Positions 46,092 through 54,845 of a stretch of DNA of 64,000 nucleotides are shown here, piece after piece. How positions within the stretch are numbered: position 1 is the stretch's first letter; each line of letters begins with the position of its first letter. The position numbers were made by a program, and so were the translations under genes. Origin of the DNA: Ketogulonicigenium vulgare WSH-001 (GTDB lineage: Bacteria > Pseudomonadota > Alphaproteobacteria > Rhodobacterales > Rhodobacteraceae); assembly GCF_000223375.1 (NCBI RefSeq), contig NC_017384.1:1738501-1802500 (forward strand), given 5' to 3'. The notes below the pieces were generated by a model, which had not been told where the DNA came from, searched no databases, and saw nothing but the letters and a program-made list of their open reading frames with translations.

Positions 46092-47021
46092 ATGGCCGAG
46101 GTTACGCTAAACGCCGATGGCGAGGGAAGCTATCTGCTGCCCGTCTATTTCACAGGCGAAGATGATACCGTTGCGGTTAATGTCACGCAGGGTTTTCGCG
46201 GCTCGATTGTGGTGTCGGGCCATTACAACGACGGCGAAATTGAAAGCCTGTCCCTTAGCCTGCCGGACGGCTGGCGGCTGGCCTTGCGCGAACGCGGCCG
46301 CGCCGCCGCGCTCGAGGTCGAGGCATGGGTCGCTTATGACATCTTTGACGCCGGCGGCGCGCTGCGCGGCCCGATTACCATCAGCGCGAATTACATCTCG
46401 GTGCCATGTTTCACGCGTGACACATGGATTGAAACGGCAGGTGGGCCGGTTCTGATCCAGAACCTGACCCCCGGCGATCTGGTGATGACCCGGGACCATG
46501 GCGCGCGCCCGATTCGCTGGATTGGCAAGCGCAACCTTGACGCGGACGAGTTGGAAACCTTTCCCAGCCTGCGCCCGGTGCGCATCAAGGCCGGAGCCCT
46601 TGGGCGCGGCGTGCCGCAAGATGATCTTCTGGTATCTCAGCAGCACCGTATGCTGGTCCGCTCGCGCATCGCGCGGCGGCTGTTTGAAAGCGCCGAAGTG
46701 CTGATCGCCGCAAAACAGCTGTTGCAGGTTGAAGGTATCGATATTGCCGAAGACGTGAGTGCGGTCGAATATTACCACATGATGTTCGACCAGCACGAGG
46801 TGGTCAGTGCCAATGGCGCCCCGACCGAATCGCTCTATACCGGCGCGGAATCCATGCGCGCCATCAGCCCCGCCGCGCAGGAAGAAATTTTCACCCTCTT
46901 TCCAGAGTTACGTGATTATGACGACACGCCGCCGCCTGCCCGCCCGCTGGCGTCCAGCCGGGCCGGACGCCGTCTGGTGGTGCGGCATTTGAAGAATAAC
47001 CTGCCCCTGCTTTCGCCCTAA
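46092..47021 (+). CDS. Hint-domain protein
   Basis: A 309-residue protein from ATG 46092 (an upstream in-frame ATG adds eight residues). Residues 1-100 are a predicted beta domain (GEGSYLLPVYFTGEDDTVAV). A Hint domain (hedgehog/intein, Hint_2 type) starts at VPCFTRDTWIETAGGPV with nucleophile Cys106; the B-block-like segment LLVSQQHRMLVRS is at about 180-192. In Rhodobacteraceae such proteins are often secreted and may self-cleave or attach cargo. There is no classical signal peptide. Actual autoprocessing is unproven. Confidence 0.85.
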   Translation: MAEVTLNADGEGSYLLPVYFTGEDDTVAVNVTQGFRGSIVVSGHYNDGEIESLSLSLPDGWRLALRERGRAAALEVEAWVAYDIFDAGGALRGPITISANYISVPCFTRDTWIETAGGPVLIQNLTPGDLVMTRDHGARPIRWIGKRNLDADELETFPSLRPVRIKAGALGRGVPQDDLLVSQQHRMLVRSRIARRLFESAEVLIAAKQLLQVEGIDIAEDVSAVEYYHMMFDQHEVVSANGAPTESLYTGAESMRAISPAAQEEIFTLFPELRDYDDTPPPARPLASSRAGRRLVVRHLKNNLPLLSP

Positions 47022-47139
47022 CTTCGGGCAAATCGCGGGCACGCGGGCACAGGACGCTGCGGAATTTGTCCGGGCGATATAGACTTATCTTGCCGGGCCG
47101 CAGAACATCGCCCCGATATTTTGAACGGAGAATGCGGTC

Positions 47140-48297
47140 ATGAAGGCGATCATCATTGGCGCGGGTATGGGCGGCCTATGCGCGGGCATCGCGCTGCAAC
47201 GCATCGGGCATGAGGTCGCGGTTTATGAACGCGTGCGCGAAATCCGCCCCGTCGGTGCCGCGCTGTCTTTGTGGTCGAACGGCGTGAAATGCCTGAACTT
47301 TCTGGGGCTTGAGGCACAGGTGCGCGCCCTTGGCGGCCAGATGGACAGCATGGCCTATGTCGAGGGGCATTCAGGCCGCACCATGACCGCTTTTGACCTT
47401 GCGCCCGTCTATGAAACCGCCGGTCAGCGCGCCTATCCCGTCGCGCGGGCGGAACTGCAGAATATGCTGATGGACGCCTGCGGACGCGAAAACATTACCC
47501 TTGGCGCCGAACTGGTCGAGGTCTGGGAGGATGAGAGCCAGGTTCACGCCCGCTTTGCCGATGGCAGCGTGGCCAGCGGCGATTATCTGATCGGTGCAGA
47601 TGGGGCGCATTCACTGGTGCGCAGCTATGTGCTGGGCGAGAAACTGCCCCGCGACTATTCCGGCTATGTGAATTTCAACGGTCTTGTCGCCATTGATCCC
47701 GCCATCGCCCCCGCAGACCGTTGGACGACATTTGTCGCAGATGGCAAGCGCGCCTCGGTCATGCCGGTTGCAGATGGGCGGTTCTATTTCTTCTTTGATG
47801 TCCCCGGCCCCGCAGGCCAGACCGTCGAGCGCGCCGATTTCAAAGACACCCTGCGCCAGCATTTCGCGGATTTCGCCGCCCCCGTGCAGCGCCTGATCGA
47901 CGCGATCGAACCCGAGCGCACCAACCGCGTCGAGATTTTCGACATCACGCCGTTCCACACCTGGACGCGTGGCCGCGTGGCGCTGCTGGGGGATGCCGCC
48001 CATAACACCAGCCCCGATATCGGTCAGGGCGGCTGTATGGCGATGGAGGATGCGGTCGTGCTGGGCATCGCGCTGCAGGTCAATACGCTGGGCGTGCAAG
48101 ACGCGCTGATCCGCTATCAGAACCGCCGCGCGCCGCGCGCGGGCGAATTGGTGCTGCGCGCCCGCCGCCGCGCCGCCGAAACGCATGGCTTTGACATGGC
48201 CGAGACGCAGGCTTGGTATGACGGGCTATGGACCGAGGACGGCAGCCGCATCATGCGCGGCCTGTTGTCGAATATCGAAGGCAACCCGCTGGACTGA
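47140..48297 (+). CDS. FAD-dependent urate hydroxylase-like monooxygenase (HpxO family)
   Basis: A 385-residue class A flavin monooxygenase. It has the N-terminal FAD-binding GxGxxG (IIGAGMGGLCAGIALQRIGH), the HpxO-like segment PVGAALSLWSNGVKCLNFLG, the DG motif GDYLIGADGAHSLVR and the GD motif VALLGDAAHNTSPDIGQGG. HpxO oxidises urate to 5-hydroxyisourate; the N-terminal match to Klebsiella HpxO is close. No other purine-catabolism gene is adjacent, so the substrate stays tentative. Confidence 0.82.
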   Translation: MKAIIIGAGMGGLCAGIALQRIGHEVAVYERVREIRPVGAALSLWSNGVKCLNFLGLEAQVRALGGQMDSMAYVEGHSGRTMTAFDLAPVYETAGQRAYPVARAELQNMLMDACGRENITLGAELVEVWEDESQVHARFADGSVASGDYLIGADGAHSLVRSYVLGEKLPRDYSGYVNFNGLVAIDPAIAPADRWTTFVADGKRASVMPVADGRFYFFFDVPGPAGQTVERADFKDTLRQHFADFAAPVQRLIDAIEPERTNRVEIFDITPFHTWTRGRVALLGDAAHNTSPDIGQGGCMAMEDAVVLGIALQVNTLGVQDALIRYQNRRAPRAGELVLRARRRAAETHGFDMAETQAWYDGLWTEDGSRIMRGLLSNIEGNPLD

Positions 48298-48302
48298 AAA
48301 AT

Positions 48303-48326
48303 AAGGGCGCCGCGCGGCGCCCTTTT
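48303..48326. terminator. Terminator between the monooxygenase gene and nusB
   Basis: Self-complementary stem AAGGGCGCC / GGCGCCCTT with GCGC loop, then TT. It lies 5 bases after the monooxygenase stop, with nusB convergent. Confidence 0.85.
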
Positions 48327-48338
48327 ATCATTCTGCTT

Positions 48339-48812
48339 TTATTCTGCGAAATCGGCGGGATTCGCCTCGCGCGCCATGTGATCCAGCACCGCGTTGACGA
48401 ATTTCGGCTCTTTCGGATCGGCCGAAAAAGCCGAGGCAATGTCCATAAATTCGACGATCACGACCTTGGCTGGGGTCTCTTTCAGCATGAACTCGGCCCC
48501 GGCGGCGCGAAACAGCGCGCGCAGGGTCGGGTCGATGCGGGCGATCGGCCATTTGCTGACCAAAGCGCGGTCGGTCATCTGGTCGATCTGCGCCTGATTG
48601 TTCACGGCATCCTGCATCAGGGTGCGGAACAGGGTGACATCGCCTTCGACCAGCTCTTCGCCGTCGATACTGGCGCCAAAGCGGAAGTCTTCGAATTCGC
48701 GCGTTACACGCGTCACCGTCACTCCGGCCGCTTCCATTTGGAACAAAGCCTGCACCGCGTAAAGACGCGCAGCCGAACGCATCCGGCGCTGTTCATTCCG
48801 ATTCGAGCCCAC
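48339..48812 (-). CDS. nusB: Transcription antitermination factor NusB
   Basis: A 157-residue all-helical RNA-binding protein acting with NusE at rRNA boxA. The conserved part begins RRMRSAARLYAVQALFQMEA and ends with the helix containing VIVEFMDIASAF. The GTG at 48812 is chosen: it has AAGGGG 9 bases ahead and gives the N-terminus VGSNRNEQRRM typical of relatives. The ATG at 48782 is an alternative that trims ten residues. Confidence 0.9.
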   Translation of the reverse strand: MGSNRNEQRRMRSAARLYAVQALFQMEAAGVTVTRVTREFEDFRFGASIDGEELVEGDVTLFRTLMQDAVNNQAQIDQMTDRALVSKWPIARIDPTLRALFRAAGAEFMLKETPAKVVIVEFMDIASAFSADPKEPKFVNAVLDHMAREANPADFAE

Positions 48813-48873
48813 GCGACGATACCCCTTTGTCCGGCCTACAGGCCGCGTCCATTGCCCCATCGGGCGGCCAAGG

Positions 48874-49440
48874 TCAACGCCCGGCACCTGCCCCAAGGAA
48901 GCTTTGACCCGAAATAAAGCCCGCAAGCCCCCCTGCGGTCATCAACTCACGCTCGTGATCGGTCTCGCCGATCATCAAAACGGCGTCGCCCGGCAGGCCT
49001 TGGGCCATCAGCCAGGCTTTCAGATCATCGCGCATCTCGCCCCAGTTGGTGCCAAAACGCGGCAGCGCAAGTTCGGATTTCGCGGCGATCTGATCCAGCA
49101 ACCCCGGCAGCGCCCGCCCCGACAGCCCCAGATGCGGCTGAGCGGCGCTGGCCTGCAGACGCAGCAGCGGCGCATCCGCGATCACCTGCCCCGGGCGGAA
49201 CACGCCCAGCGCATTCGAGGAATAGAGGAAAGCCACCAGATCACGGCCCGTCGTCGCGCGCACACCGGCATAAGTCTTGTAATCCAGCCCCAGCGCCTTG
49301 GCGCGGGCGACGCGCGCGCGCACAACCTCGATCGGCAATGTGCCACCGCCGCCGATCAGCTCGCGCCGTGCCATGCGCCAGCAGTGGCGCAAAAACCCGT
49401 CGCCATTGCCCGGCCCGCCGTTATGCCCAATGCCACTCAT
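48874..49440 (-). CDS. Conserved alphaproteobacterial protein beginning SGIGHNGGP
   Basis: A 188-residue protein from ATG 49440; the N-terminus MSGIGHNGGPGNGDGF is a recurrent motif in Rhodobacteraceae proteins. The rest is mixed (RRELIGGGGTLPIEVVRARV; a core with DLVAFLYSSNALGVFRPG). No signal peptide or membrane span. Function unknown. The start of the next gene's transcript is close: the DUF1523 stop lies 1 base upstream, so the two genes form an operon. Confidence 0.72.
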   Translation of the reverse strand: MSGIGHNGGPGNGDGFLRHCWRMARRELIGGGGTLPIEVVRARVARAKALGLDYKTYAGVRATTGRDLVAFLYSSNALGVFRPGQVIADAPLLRLQASAAQPHLGLSGRALPGLLDQIAAKSELALPRFGTNWGEMRDDLKAWLMAQGLPGDAVLMIGETDHERELMTAGGLAGFISGQSFLGAGAGR

Positions 49441-49441
49441 C

Positions 49442-50059
49442 TTACTTCCCCTTGAACCAGCGCGAGATCCCCGCGCGGCGTGCGTCAATGCGTTGATCCA
49501 GCCGGTCGAGCGCCGGTTGCAGGCGGCGATGGCGCCAGCGGATCACCCGCGCGGCAATCGCCCAGACCAGCGCCACTGACACCGTCAGGAAAATAATATT
49601 GAACCACGGAATAATCCGCGTGTCAGGCCCCGGCACTTCCCAAACCTTCACCGCATTGGGGAAAATCGTCAGGAACTGGTTACGCCAGCCGTAATGGCGC
49701 ACCGCGACCCAGCGCGGCGCCTCGGCGGTCGAGGCCAGATTCGCCACCTGCGCCTGAATGTCATAGGCGCTGAATTTGAAATAGGGCGGCCAGCCCCAGC
49801 CGGTATCCTCGTTGCGAAACACCCGCTCGCGTCCATTTGGCAAGGCAGTGTTGATAAAGAACACATCGCGCACTTGGCCCGCGGCGCTGCCGGGTTCTGC
49901 GTTGCTATAGAACATGCTGTTCCAGCCGGGCGTGACACGGCGGTTTTCCGTGCCGATGATGCGCACGATATCATGGCGCGGAAGGTTGTAATGCAACACC
50001 CCACCCACCAGCAGCGCCAGCGCGACGATGAACACCCATTTCACGATCTTCAGCATCAA
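49442..50059 (-). CDS. DUF1523 family membrane-anchored protein
   Basis: A 205-residue protein. There is an N-terminal membrane segment (VKWVFIVALALLVGGVLHY), then the family signature LPRHDIVRIIGTENRRV and a periplasmic domain with WGWPPYFKFSAYDIQAQ. A second hydrophobic segment lies at about 145-165 (NIIFLTVSVALVWAIAARVI) with a basic C-terminus. The family is largely restricted to Rhodobacterales and has no known role. Confidence 0.88.
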   Translation of the reverse strand: MMLKIVKWVFIVALALLVGGVLHYNLPRHDIVRIIGTENRRVTPGWNSMFYSNAEPGSAAGQVRDVFFINTALPNGRERVFRNEDTGWGWPPYFKFSAYDIQAQVANLASTAEAPRWVAVRHYGWRNQFLTIFPNAVKVWEVPGPDTRIIPWFNIIFLTVSVALVWAIAARVIRWRHRRLQPALDRLDQRIDARRAGISRWFKGK

Positions 50060-50085
50060 CGCCCCGCTGTTTGATTTATGCCAGC

Positions 50086-50907
50086 TTAGCCGCGACCAGA
50101 GACCGAGGCCAGCTCATCCGCGCGCCCACCCTCTTCGCCGTTGAACAGCTGCTCGGGCGTGATCAGATAGGGGGCAAGTTCGATGCCGCGATTGGCCATC
50201 GCCGACCCTTCGATGCGCACCGAATCAGCATAGGTGCGGATGACGACGCGGGTGCTGTTCGGCACCAGATCATACAGATGGATCATATCGTGGTTGAACA
50301 GGCGGATGCAGCCCGCCGAGCCAGAGTTCCCGATGGATTCCAGATCGTTGGTGCCGTGAATGCGGTAATAGGTGTCGCTGCCATTGCGGTACAGATAAAG
50401 CGCGCGTGCGCCCAAGGGGCTGGCAAGGCCGCCTGGCACACCGCCACGGAACGGGCCATACAGGGCCGGATCGCGGCGCAGCATGTTTGCGGTCGGCGTC
50501 CAGCCCGGCCACTTCGCCTTGCGCTGGATGATCGTGGTGCCGCGCAGGCCCACACCTTCGATTCCGACGCCGATCGAATAGCGCCACGCCATGCCGTCGG
50601 GCATGATCCAATAGAGGAATTTTGCGTTGGGATCGATTTCAATCGTGCCCGGGCGCAGCTCGCCGGGATAGCGCATCAGCACGCGGCGGTTCACGCCTTG
50701 CAGATATTGCGGCGAGACCGGCGGCAGGCGATAGCCCTCATCCTCGATCAGACCGTAACCCTCGACGATTTGCGACAGCGGCACCCCGCCGACCACCGGC
50801 TCGGGCGCGGCGACCTCGGGCACGGGCGCGCAGGCGGCCATCAAAGAAAAACCGCCCAAGGCGGCCAAGGCAAAGCGACGAGAGACAGCGGGCTGTGCGA
50901 ATGACAT
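50086..50907 (-). CDS. L,D-transpeptidase (YkuD domain), probable lipoprotein
   Basis: A 273-residue protein from ATG 50907. The N-terminus has a twin-arginine-like signal (SRRFALAALGGFSLMAAC) with a candidate lipid-anchored Cys26. The YkuD domain at about 100-245 has the catalytic motif IHGTNDLESIG...SAGCIRL (His and Cys). It would form 3-3 peptidoglycan cross-links or attach proteins to peptidoglycan. Upstream in-frame ATGs at 50988 and 50940 add sequence without signal features. Confidence 0.9.
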   Translation of the reverse strand: MSFAQPAVSRRFALAALGGFSLMAACAPVPEVAAPEPVVGGVPLSQIVEGYGLIEDEGYRLPPVSPQYLQGVNRRVLMRYPGELRPGTIEIDPNAKFLYWIMPDGMAWRYSIGVGIEGVGLRGTTIIQRKAKWPGWTPTANMLRRDPALYGPFRGGVPGGLASPLGARALYLYRNGSDTYYRIHGTNDLESIGNSGSAGCIRLFNHDMIHLYDLVPNSTRVVIRTYADSVRIEGSAMANRGIELAPYLITPEQLFNGEEGGRADELASVSGRG

Positions 50908-51155
50908 GTGAACGGGCCTAGCTAACGGAATACGACTCATTTCATAACAACTTAAAGGTTGGCGGCAAAGTGCCGGGGGCCGTTTCATCGGGCGGCGAAA
51001 GCCCGCTCACTACCTTGTCATCTTGCATTTGAACGCAAATCACCCGTTAACTATGGCGGTAAAACGCCGGAGACGGCGTATCGGTTCCCCACTGACGCGC
51101 GAATTTCTGTGGTAACCTTGCCACGGATGGCGCGCAAAAATTAACCAATTGCCCG

Positions 51156-51608
51156 CTATAACCGCTTTGCGGCAAAGAAATCGCGCAGCAAAGTCTCGGC
51201 CTCGGGGGCGCCCAGATCACCGTAAACCTCGGGGCGGTGATGACATTGCGGGTGGTTGAACACGCGCGCCCCATGCAGCACGCCGCCCGATTTTGGATCT
51301 TCGGCGCCAAAGTAAAGCCGCCGGATGCGCGCAGCGGCAATCGTGCCAGCGCAGATCGGGCAAGGTTCCAGCGTCACATAAAGATCGTGGTCGATCAGCC
51401 GTTCAGACCCGATCACGGCGCAAGCGGCGCGGATCGCCAGCACTTCGGCATGGGCGGTCGGGTCATGCAACTCGCGCGTGCGGTTGCCGGCACGGGCGAT
51501 AATCTGGCCACTCGGCCCAATGACAACCGCGCCCACCGGCACCTCGCCGCGCATGGCGGCAAGTTTGGCTTCCTCTAGCGCGTGGATCATATAGGATCGG
51601 AATTGCAT
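51156..51608 (-). CDS. tadA: tRNA adenosine(34) deaminase
   Basis: A 150-residue zinc deaminase converting A34 of tRNA-Arg(ACG) to inosine. It has the active-site motif HAEVLAIR (zinc His and catalytic Glu) and PCPICAG (two zinc Cys). The start at 51608 (MQFRSYMIHALEEAKLAA) is preferred; the open frame upstream overlaps the divergent promoter region. It is divergent from the RluB gene. Confidence 0.94.
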   Translation of the reverse strand: MQFRSYMIHALEEAKLAAMRGEVPVGAVVIGPSGQIIARAGNRTRELHDPTAHAEVLAIRAACAVIGSERLIDHDLYVTLEPCPICAGTIAAARIRRLYFGAEDPKSGGVLHGARVFNHPQCHHRPEVYGDLGAPEAETLLRDFFAAKRL

Positions 51609-51716
51609 TCTTTCTTCATGAACCGGCGTGGATCGCTCTGGCAAGGGCCCTCTGGCCAAAATCGCTTTGCCAAGATCGCTCTGGCAAGGGCGAACACAAA
51701 GCAGTAAGAGGCGCGG

Positions 51717-53666
51717 ATGAACCAGGACCCCACCACTCCCCCGCATGAAGATGCAGCGCCCGCCGCGACTGGCGAACGCATTGCCAAAGTATTGGCCCGC
51801 GCAGGCATAGCCTCGCGCCGCGATGTTGAACGCATGATCCTTGACGGACGCGTCAGCGTCAATGGCAAGGTGATCAATTCACCCGCCGTCAACGTCGCAG
51901 ATCGCGACCGTGTCAGCGTCGACGGCCAGCCCGTCGCCGCAGCCGAGCCGCCGCGCCTGTGGCTGTATCACAAGCCCTCGGGCCTTGTGACGACGAATAA
52001 AGATGAACTCGGCCGCGAGACCGTGTTCGACGCCCTGCCCGAGGACCTGCCCCGCGTGATGACGGTTGGCCGCCTCGACCTGACCTCGGAAGGGCTGCTG
52101 CTGCTGACCAATGACGGCGAGGTCAAGCGCAAGCTAGAGCTGCCCGCCACCGGTTGGCTGCGCCGCTACCGCGTGCGCGTGAACGGCGAAGTGACCGAGC
52201 CCGAGCTGGACAAGCTGCGCGCCGGCATCACCGTTGATGACATTGAATATCAGCCCATGGATGTCGAGCTGGACCGCCAGCAAGGCGCGAATGCCTGGCT
52301 GACGATCGGCCTGCGCGAAGGCAAGAACCGCGAGATCCGCCGCGTCATGGAAGCGCTGGGTTTTGTCGTGAACCGTCTGATCCGCATTTCCTATGGCCCA
52401 TTCCAACTGGGCGCGCTGGAAGCGGGCGAAGTGCAGGAAGTGCGCCGCAAAGTGCTGCGCGATCAGCTGGGTCTGGACCAGGACGCCCCTGATCTGCAGC
52501 GCAGCCGCCGCATCATCCGCAACGAGAAGATCGTAGACGAGACGCCCAAGCGCGGCCGTCCGGCAAAGCCCGGCTTCAAACCCGGTGCCAAGCCCTCTGG
52601 CGACCGCCCGTCCTATGGTGATCGTCCCTCTTTTGGCGACAAGCCGCGTTTTGGCGACAAGCCGCGCGGTGATCGTCCGAGCTTTGGCGACAAACCGCGC
52701 TTCGGCGATAAACCCCGTGGTGATCGCCCAAGTTTCGGCGACAAGCCCCGTGGCGACCGCCCTTACGGCGATAAACCACGCGGTGACCGCCCTTATGGCG
52801 ACCGCCCGTCGGGCGATCGTCCCAGCTTCGGCGACAAGCCTCGCAGCTTCAAACCGCGCACCGAGGGCGACGCCCCACGCGGTGATCGTCCCAGCTTTGG
52901 TGACAAGCCGCGCTTCGGCGATAAACCCCGTGGTGATCGCCCAAGTTTCGGCGACAAGCCTCGTGGTGATCGTCCCTACGGCGACAAACCCCGTGGCGAC
53001 CGGCCGTATGGCGACAAACCACGCGGCGACCGCCCTTATGGCGACCGTCCCTCGGGGGACCGTCCCAGCTTCGGCGACAAACCTCGCAGCTTCAAACCGC
53101 GCACCGAGGGCGACGCCCCGCGCGGCGAGCGTAAGAGCTTTGGGGATAAGCCTCGTTTCGGCGATAAACCCCGCGGCGACCGCCCAAGCTTTGGCGACAA
53201 GCCTCGCGGTGACCGTCCCTATGGTGACAAGCCGCGCGGTGACCGGCCTTATGGCGACAAACCACGCGGCGACCGCCCTTATGGCGACCGTCCCTCGGGG
53301 GATCGTCCCAGCTTTGGTGACAAGCCCCGCAGCTTCAAACCGCGCACCGAGGGCGACGCCCCGCGCGGCGAGCGTAAGAGCTTTGGCGATAAGCCTCGTT
53401 TCGGCGACAAGCCCCGTGGCGACCGCCCAAGCTTCGGCGACAAACCCCGTGGTGATCGTCCCTATGGCGACAAGCCGCGCGGTGACCGGCCTTATGGTGA
53501 CAAACCACGCGGCGACCGCCCGAGCTTTGGCGATAAGCCGCGCAGCTTTGGTGACAAGCCCCGTTTCGGGGACAAACCTCGCGGCGACCGGCCGTCCGGT
53601 GATCGCCGTCCCTCGGGTGCGCCCCAAGGCGGCAATCGCCGCCCGCCGCGCCGCGATGACAAGTAA
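51717..53666 (+). CDS. rluB: RluB-type 23S rRNA pseudouridine synthase with long repetitive tail
   Basis: A 649-residue protein. Residues of about 20-75 are an S4 RNA-binding domain (ERIAKVLARAGIASRRDVER). Residues of about 80-260 are the catalytic domain, with the active Asp in GRLDLTSEGLLLLTND and EGKNREIRRVMEALG. From about residue 290 to 640 it is a basic, disordered tail of GDRPSFGDKPRG/GDRPYGDKPRG units organised into an 81-residue super-repeat. Normal RluB is about 290-350 residues. The tail probably binds RNA or ribosome precursors, and its length may vary between strains. Confidence 0.93.
   Translation: MNQDPTTPPHEDAAPAATGERIAKVLARAGIASRRDVERMILDGRVSVNGKVINSPAVNVADRDRVSVDGQPVAAAEPPRLWLYHKPSGLVTTNKDELGRETVFDALPEDLPRVMTVGRLDLTSEGLLLLTNDGEVKRKLELPATGWLRRYRVRVNGEVTEPELDKLRAGITVDDIEYQPMDVELDRQQGANAWLTIGLREGKNREIRRVMEALGFVVNRLIRISYGPFQLGALEAGEVQEVRRKVLRDQLGLDQDAPDLQRSRRIIRNEKIVDETPKRGRPAKPGFKPGAKPSGDRPSYGDRPSFGDKPRFGDKPRGDRPSFGDKPRFGDKPRGDRPSFGDKPRGDRPYGDKPRGDRPYGDRPSGDRPSFGDKPRSFKPRTEGDAPRGDRPSFGDKPRFGDKPRGDRPSFGDKPRGDRPYGDKPRGDRPYGDKPRGDRPYGDRPSGDRPSFGDKPRSFKPRTEGDAPRGERKSFGDKPRFGDKPRGDRPSFGDKPRGDRPYGDKPRGDRPYGDKPRGDRPYGDRPSGDRPSFGDKPRSFKPRTEGDAPRGERKSFGDKPRFGDKPRGDRPSFGDKPRGDRPYGDKPRGDRPYGDKPRGDRPSFGDKPRSFGDKPRFGDKPRGDRPSGDRRPSGAPQGGNRRPPRRDDK
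52599..53620. repeat. 243-bp tandem super-repeat inside the RluB gene
   Basis: Short 30-33 bp units encoding GDRPYGDKPRG-like peptides are arranged in a 243-bp (81-codon) higher-order period. The RTEGDAPRG marker recurs at 52858, 53101 and 53344 with exact 243-bp spacing. Two full near-identical periods are seen, with partial copies at both ends. All six frames are largely open here because the unit is a multiple of three, which creates long spurious frames on both strands. Confidence 0.93.
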
Positions 53667-53708
53667 ACGACCGGGCTAAAGCGGCAGGAAACCACCGCAA
53701 AATCCATG

Positions 53709-53734
53709 GAAAGGCACCCTACGGGGTGTCTTTC
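53709..53734 (+). terminator. Hairpin after the RluB gene
   Basis: 11-bp stem GAAAGGCACCC (53709-53719) / GGGTGTCTTTC (53724-53734), one G-T pair, TACG loop. It sits 43 bases after the RluB stop. No long T-run, but the stem itself ends in TTTC. Confidence 0.7.
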
Positions 53735-53841
53735 GCGTTCCAGCGCATGAAAATCATTGCAAAGCGTCTTGCCGTTTCACGGTAACGCCCTAATTTCTAT
53801 GGCAGAGCGCGCAACATTGCCGCACGACATGAGGAGAGCCC

Positions 53842-53925
53842 ATGCCACGCTTTTTGCGCCCCACCTGCTATGGCTTGCTGATCGCTTTGCTTTACGGCAC
53901 CGCGTTTGGCTGGATCGGGGGCTGA
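53842..53925 (+). CDS. 27-residue membrane micro-protein ahead of the XpaC/TelA genes
   Basis: ATG at 53842 follows GAGGAGAG at about 3-6 bases and runs 27 codons (MPRFLRPTCYGLLIALLYGT then AFGWIGG) to TGA at 53923-53925. A single hydrophobic segment spans about residues 9-26. The next ATG (53928) is 2 bases on, suggesting translational coupling. No family recognised. Confidence 0.55.
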   Translation: MPRFLRPTCYGLLIALLYGTAFGWIGG

Positions 53926-53927
53926 AT

Positions 53928-54824
53928 ATGGCGCGTGCATTCGGGGGTAAATTCTCGCCGCGCGGCAAAGGCGAAAGCGACGCCGCCCGCGCAGCCATTC
54001 GCGACAACCGCGAGGAAGAGCGGAAGCTGTCAAAAGGCGGCAAACGCGCCCGCATTTTGATGATCCCCGGCTTTTTGGCCGCAGGCTTGTCGCTGTTTCG
54101 CGGCGCCGAAGAGCTGGCCTTTGGCCTTTTGGGCGGCGGCGGCGTGATCCTTGCCGCTTGGCTGCTGCGCGAAGGGCTGCGGGCCGAAGCCGCTTATGAG
54201 GCCCGCGCCATCGCCCGCCGCCCGGCCATCCCGCGCAAAATCTTTGCCGCGGTGCTGTTCGGGATCGGCACGCTGTTCATGGCCGTCTCGGCCGATACCT
54301 CGTTCGAGGAGGGCGCGATCTATGGCGTCATTGCAACCGTGCTGTCGCTGATCGCCTTTGGCCTTGATCCCATGCGTGACAAACGCGCCGAAGGGATCGA
54401 TACCTTTCAGCAAGACCGCGTGGCGCGCATCGTGGACGAGGCGGAAAGCTATCTTGCCACCATCAGCCAGCAGATCGCGACGCTGAACCTGCGCAGTCTG
54501 TCGGCCAAGGCCGAAGGCGTCATCGCCAGCGCCCGCCGCATGATCCGCACGGTCGAGGAAGATCCCCGCGATCTGACCGCCGCGCGCAAATTCTTGGGCG
54601 TCTACCTGATGGGTGCGCGCGATGCGACGGTGAAATTCGTCGATGTTTATCGCCGGACCAGTGATGAAGGGGCGCGCAATGACTACGAAACCCTGCTAGA
54701 TGATTTGCAAGGCCAGTTCGCCGCCACCACAACCCGTATGCTAGAGGGCGGCCGCACTGATATGGATATTGAAATCAAAGTCCTGCGCGAACGACTGCAG
54801 CGCGAAGGCATCCCGACCGAGTAA
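53928..54824 (+). CDS. XpaC-like membrane protein (5-bromo-4-chloroindolyl phosphate hydrolysis family)
   Basis: A 298-residue protein from ATG 53928. After a basic N-terminus there are hydrophobic segments in two pairs (about 45-90 and 105-145: ILMIPGFLAAGLSLFRGA; KIFAAVLFGIGTLFMAVS), then a long helical cytoplasmic domain (about 150-298). XpaC proteins are regularly encoded beside TelA, as here. The name is historical, and the enzymatic activity is doubtful. A role in membrane stress with TelA is inferred. Confidence 0.8.
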   Translation: MARAFGGKFSPRGKGESDAARAAIRDNREEERKLSKGGKRARILMIPGFLAAGLSLFRGAEELAFGLLGGGGVILAAWLLREGLRAEAAYEARAIARRPAIPRKIFAAVLFGIGTLFMAVSADTSFEEGAIYGVIATVLSLIAFGLDPMRDKRAEGIDTFQQDRVARIVDEAESYLATISQQIATLNLRSLSAKAEGVIASARRMIRTVEEDPRDLTAARKFLGVYLMGARDATVKFVDVYRRTSDEGARNDYETLLDDLQGQFAATTTRMLEGGRTDMDIEIKVLRERLQREGIPTE

Positions 54825-54845
54825 CCCTAATCGCAAGAGGTTCCC

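Noticed and set aside
52599..53620. Possible CRISPR array from the regular repeats
   Set aside because: Units are contiguous coding repeats with no unique spacers, and no cas genes are near.
52134..53679. Long open frames on both strands across the RluB repeats
   Set aside because: They arise because the repeat unit is a multiple of three and low in stop codons. They have no ribosome-binding site or domain, and the rluB frame has a firm catalytic N-terminus.
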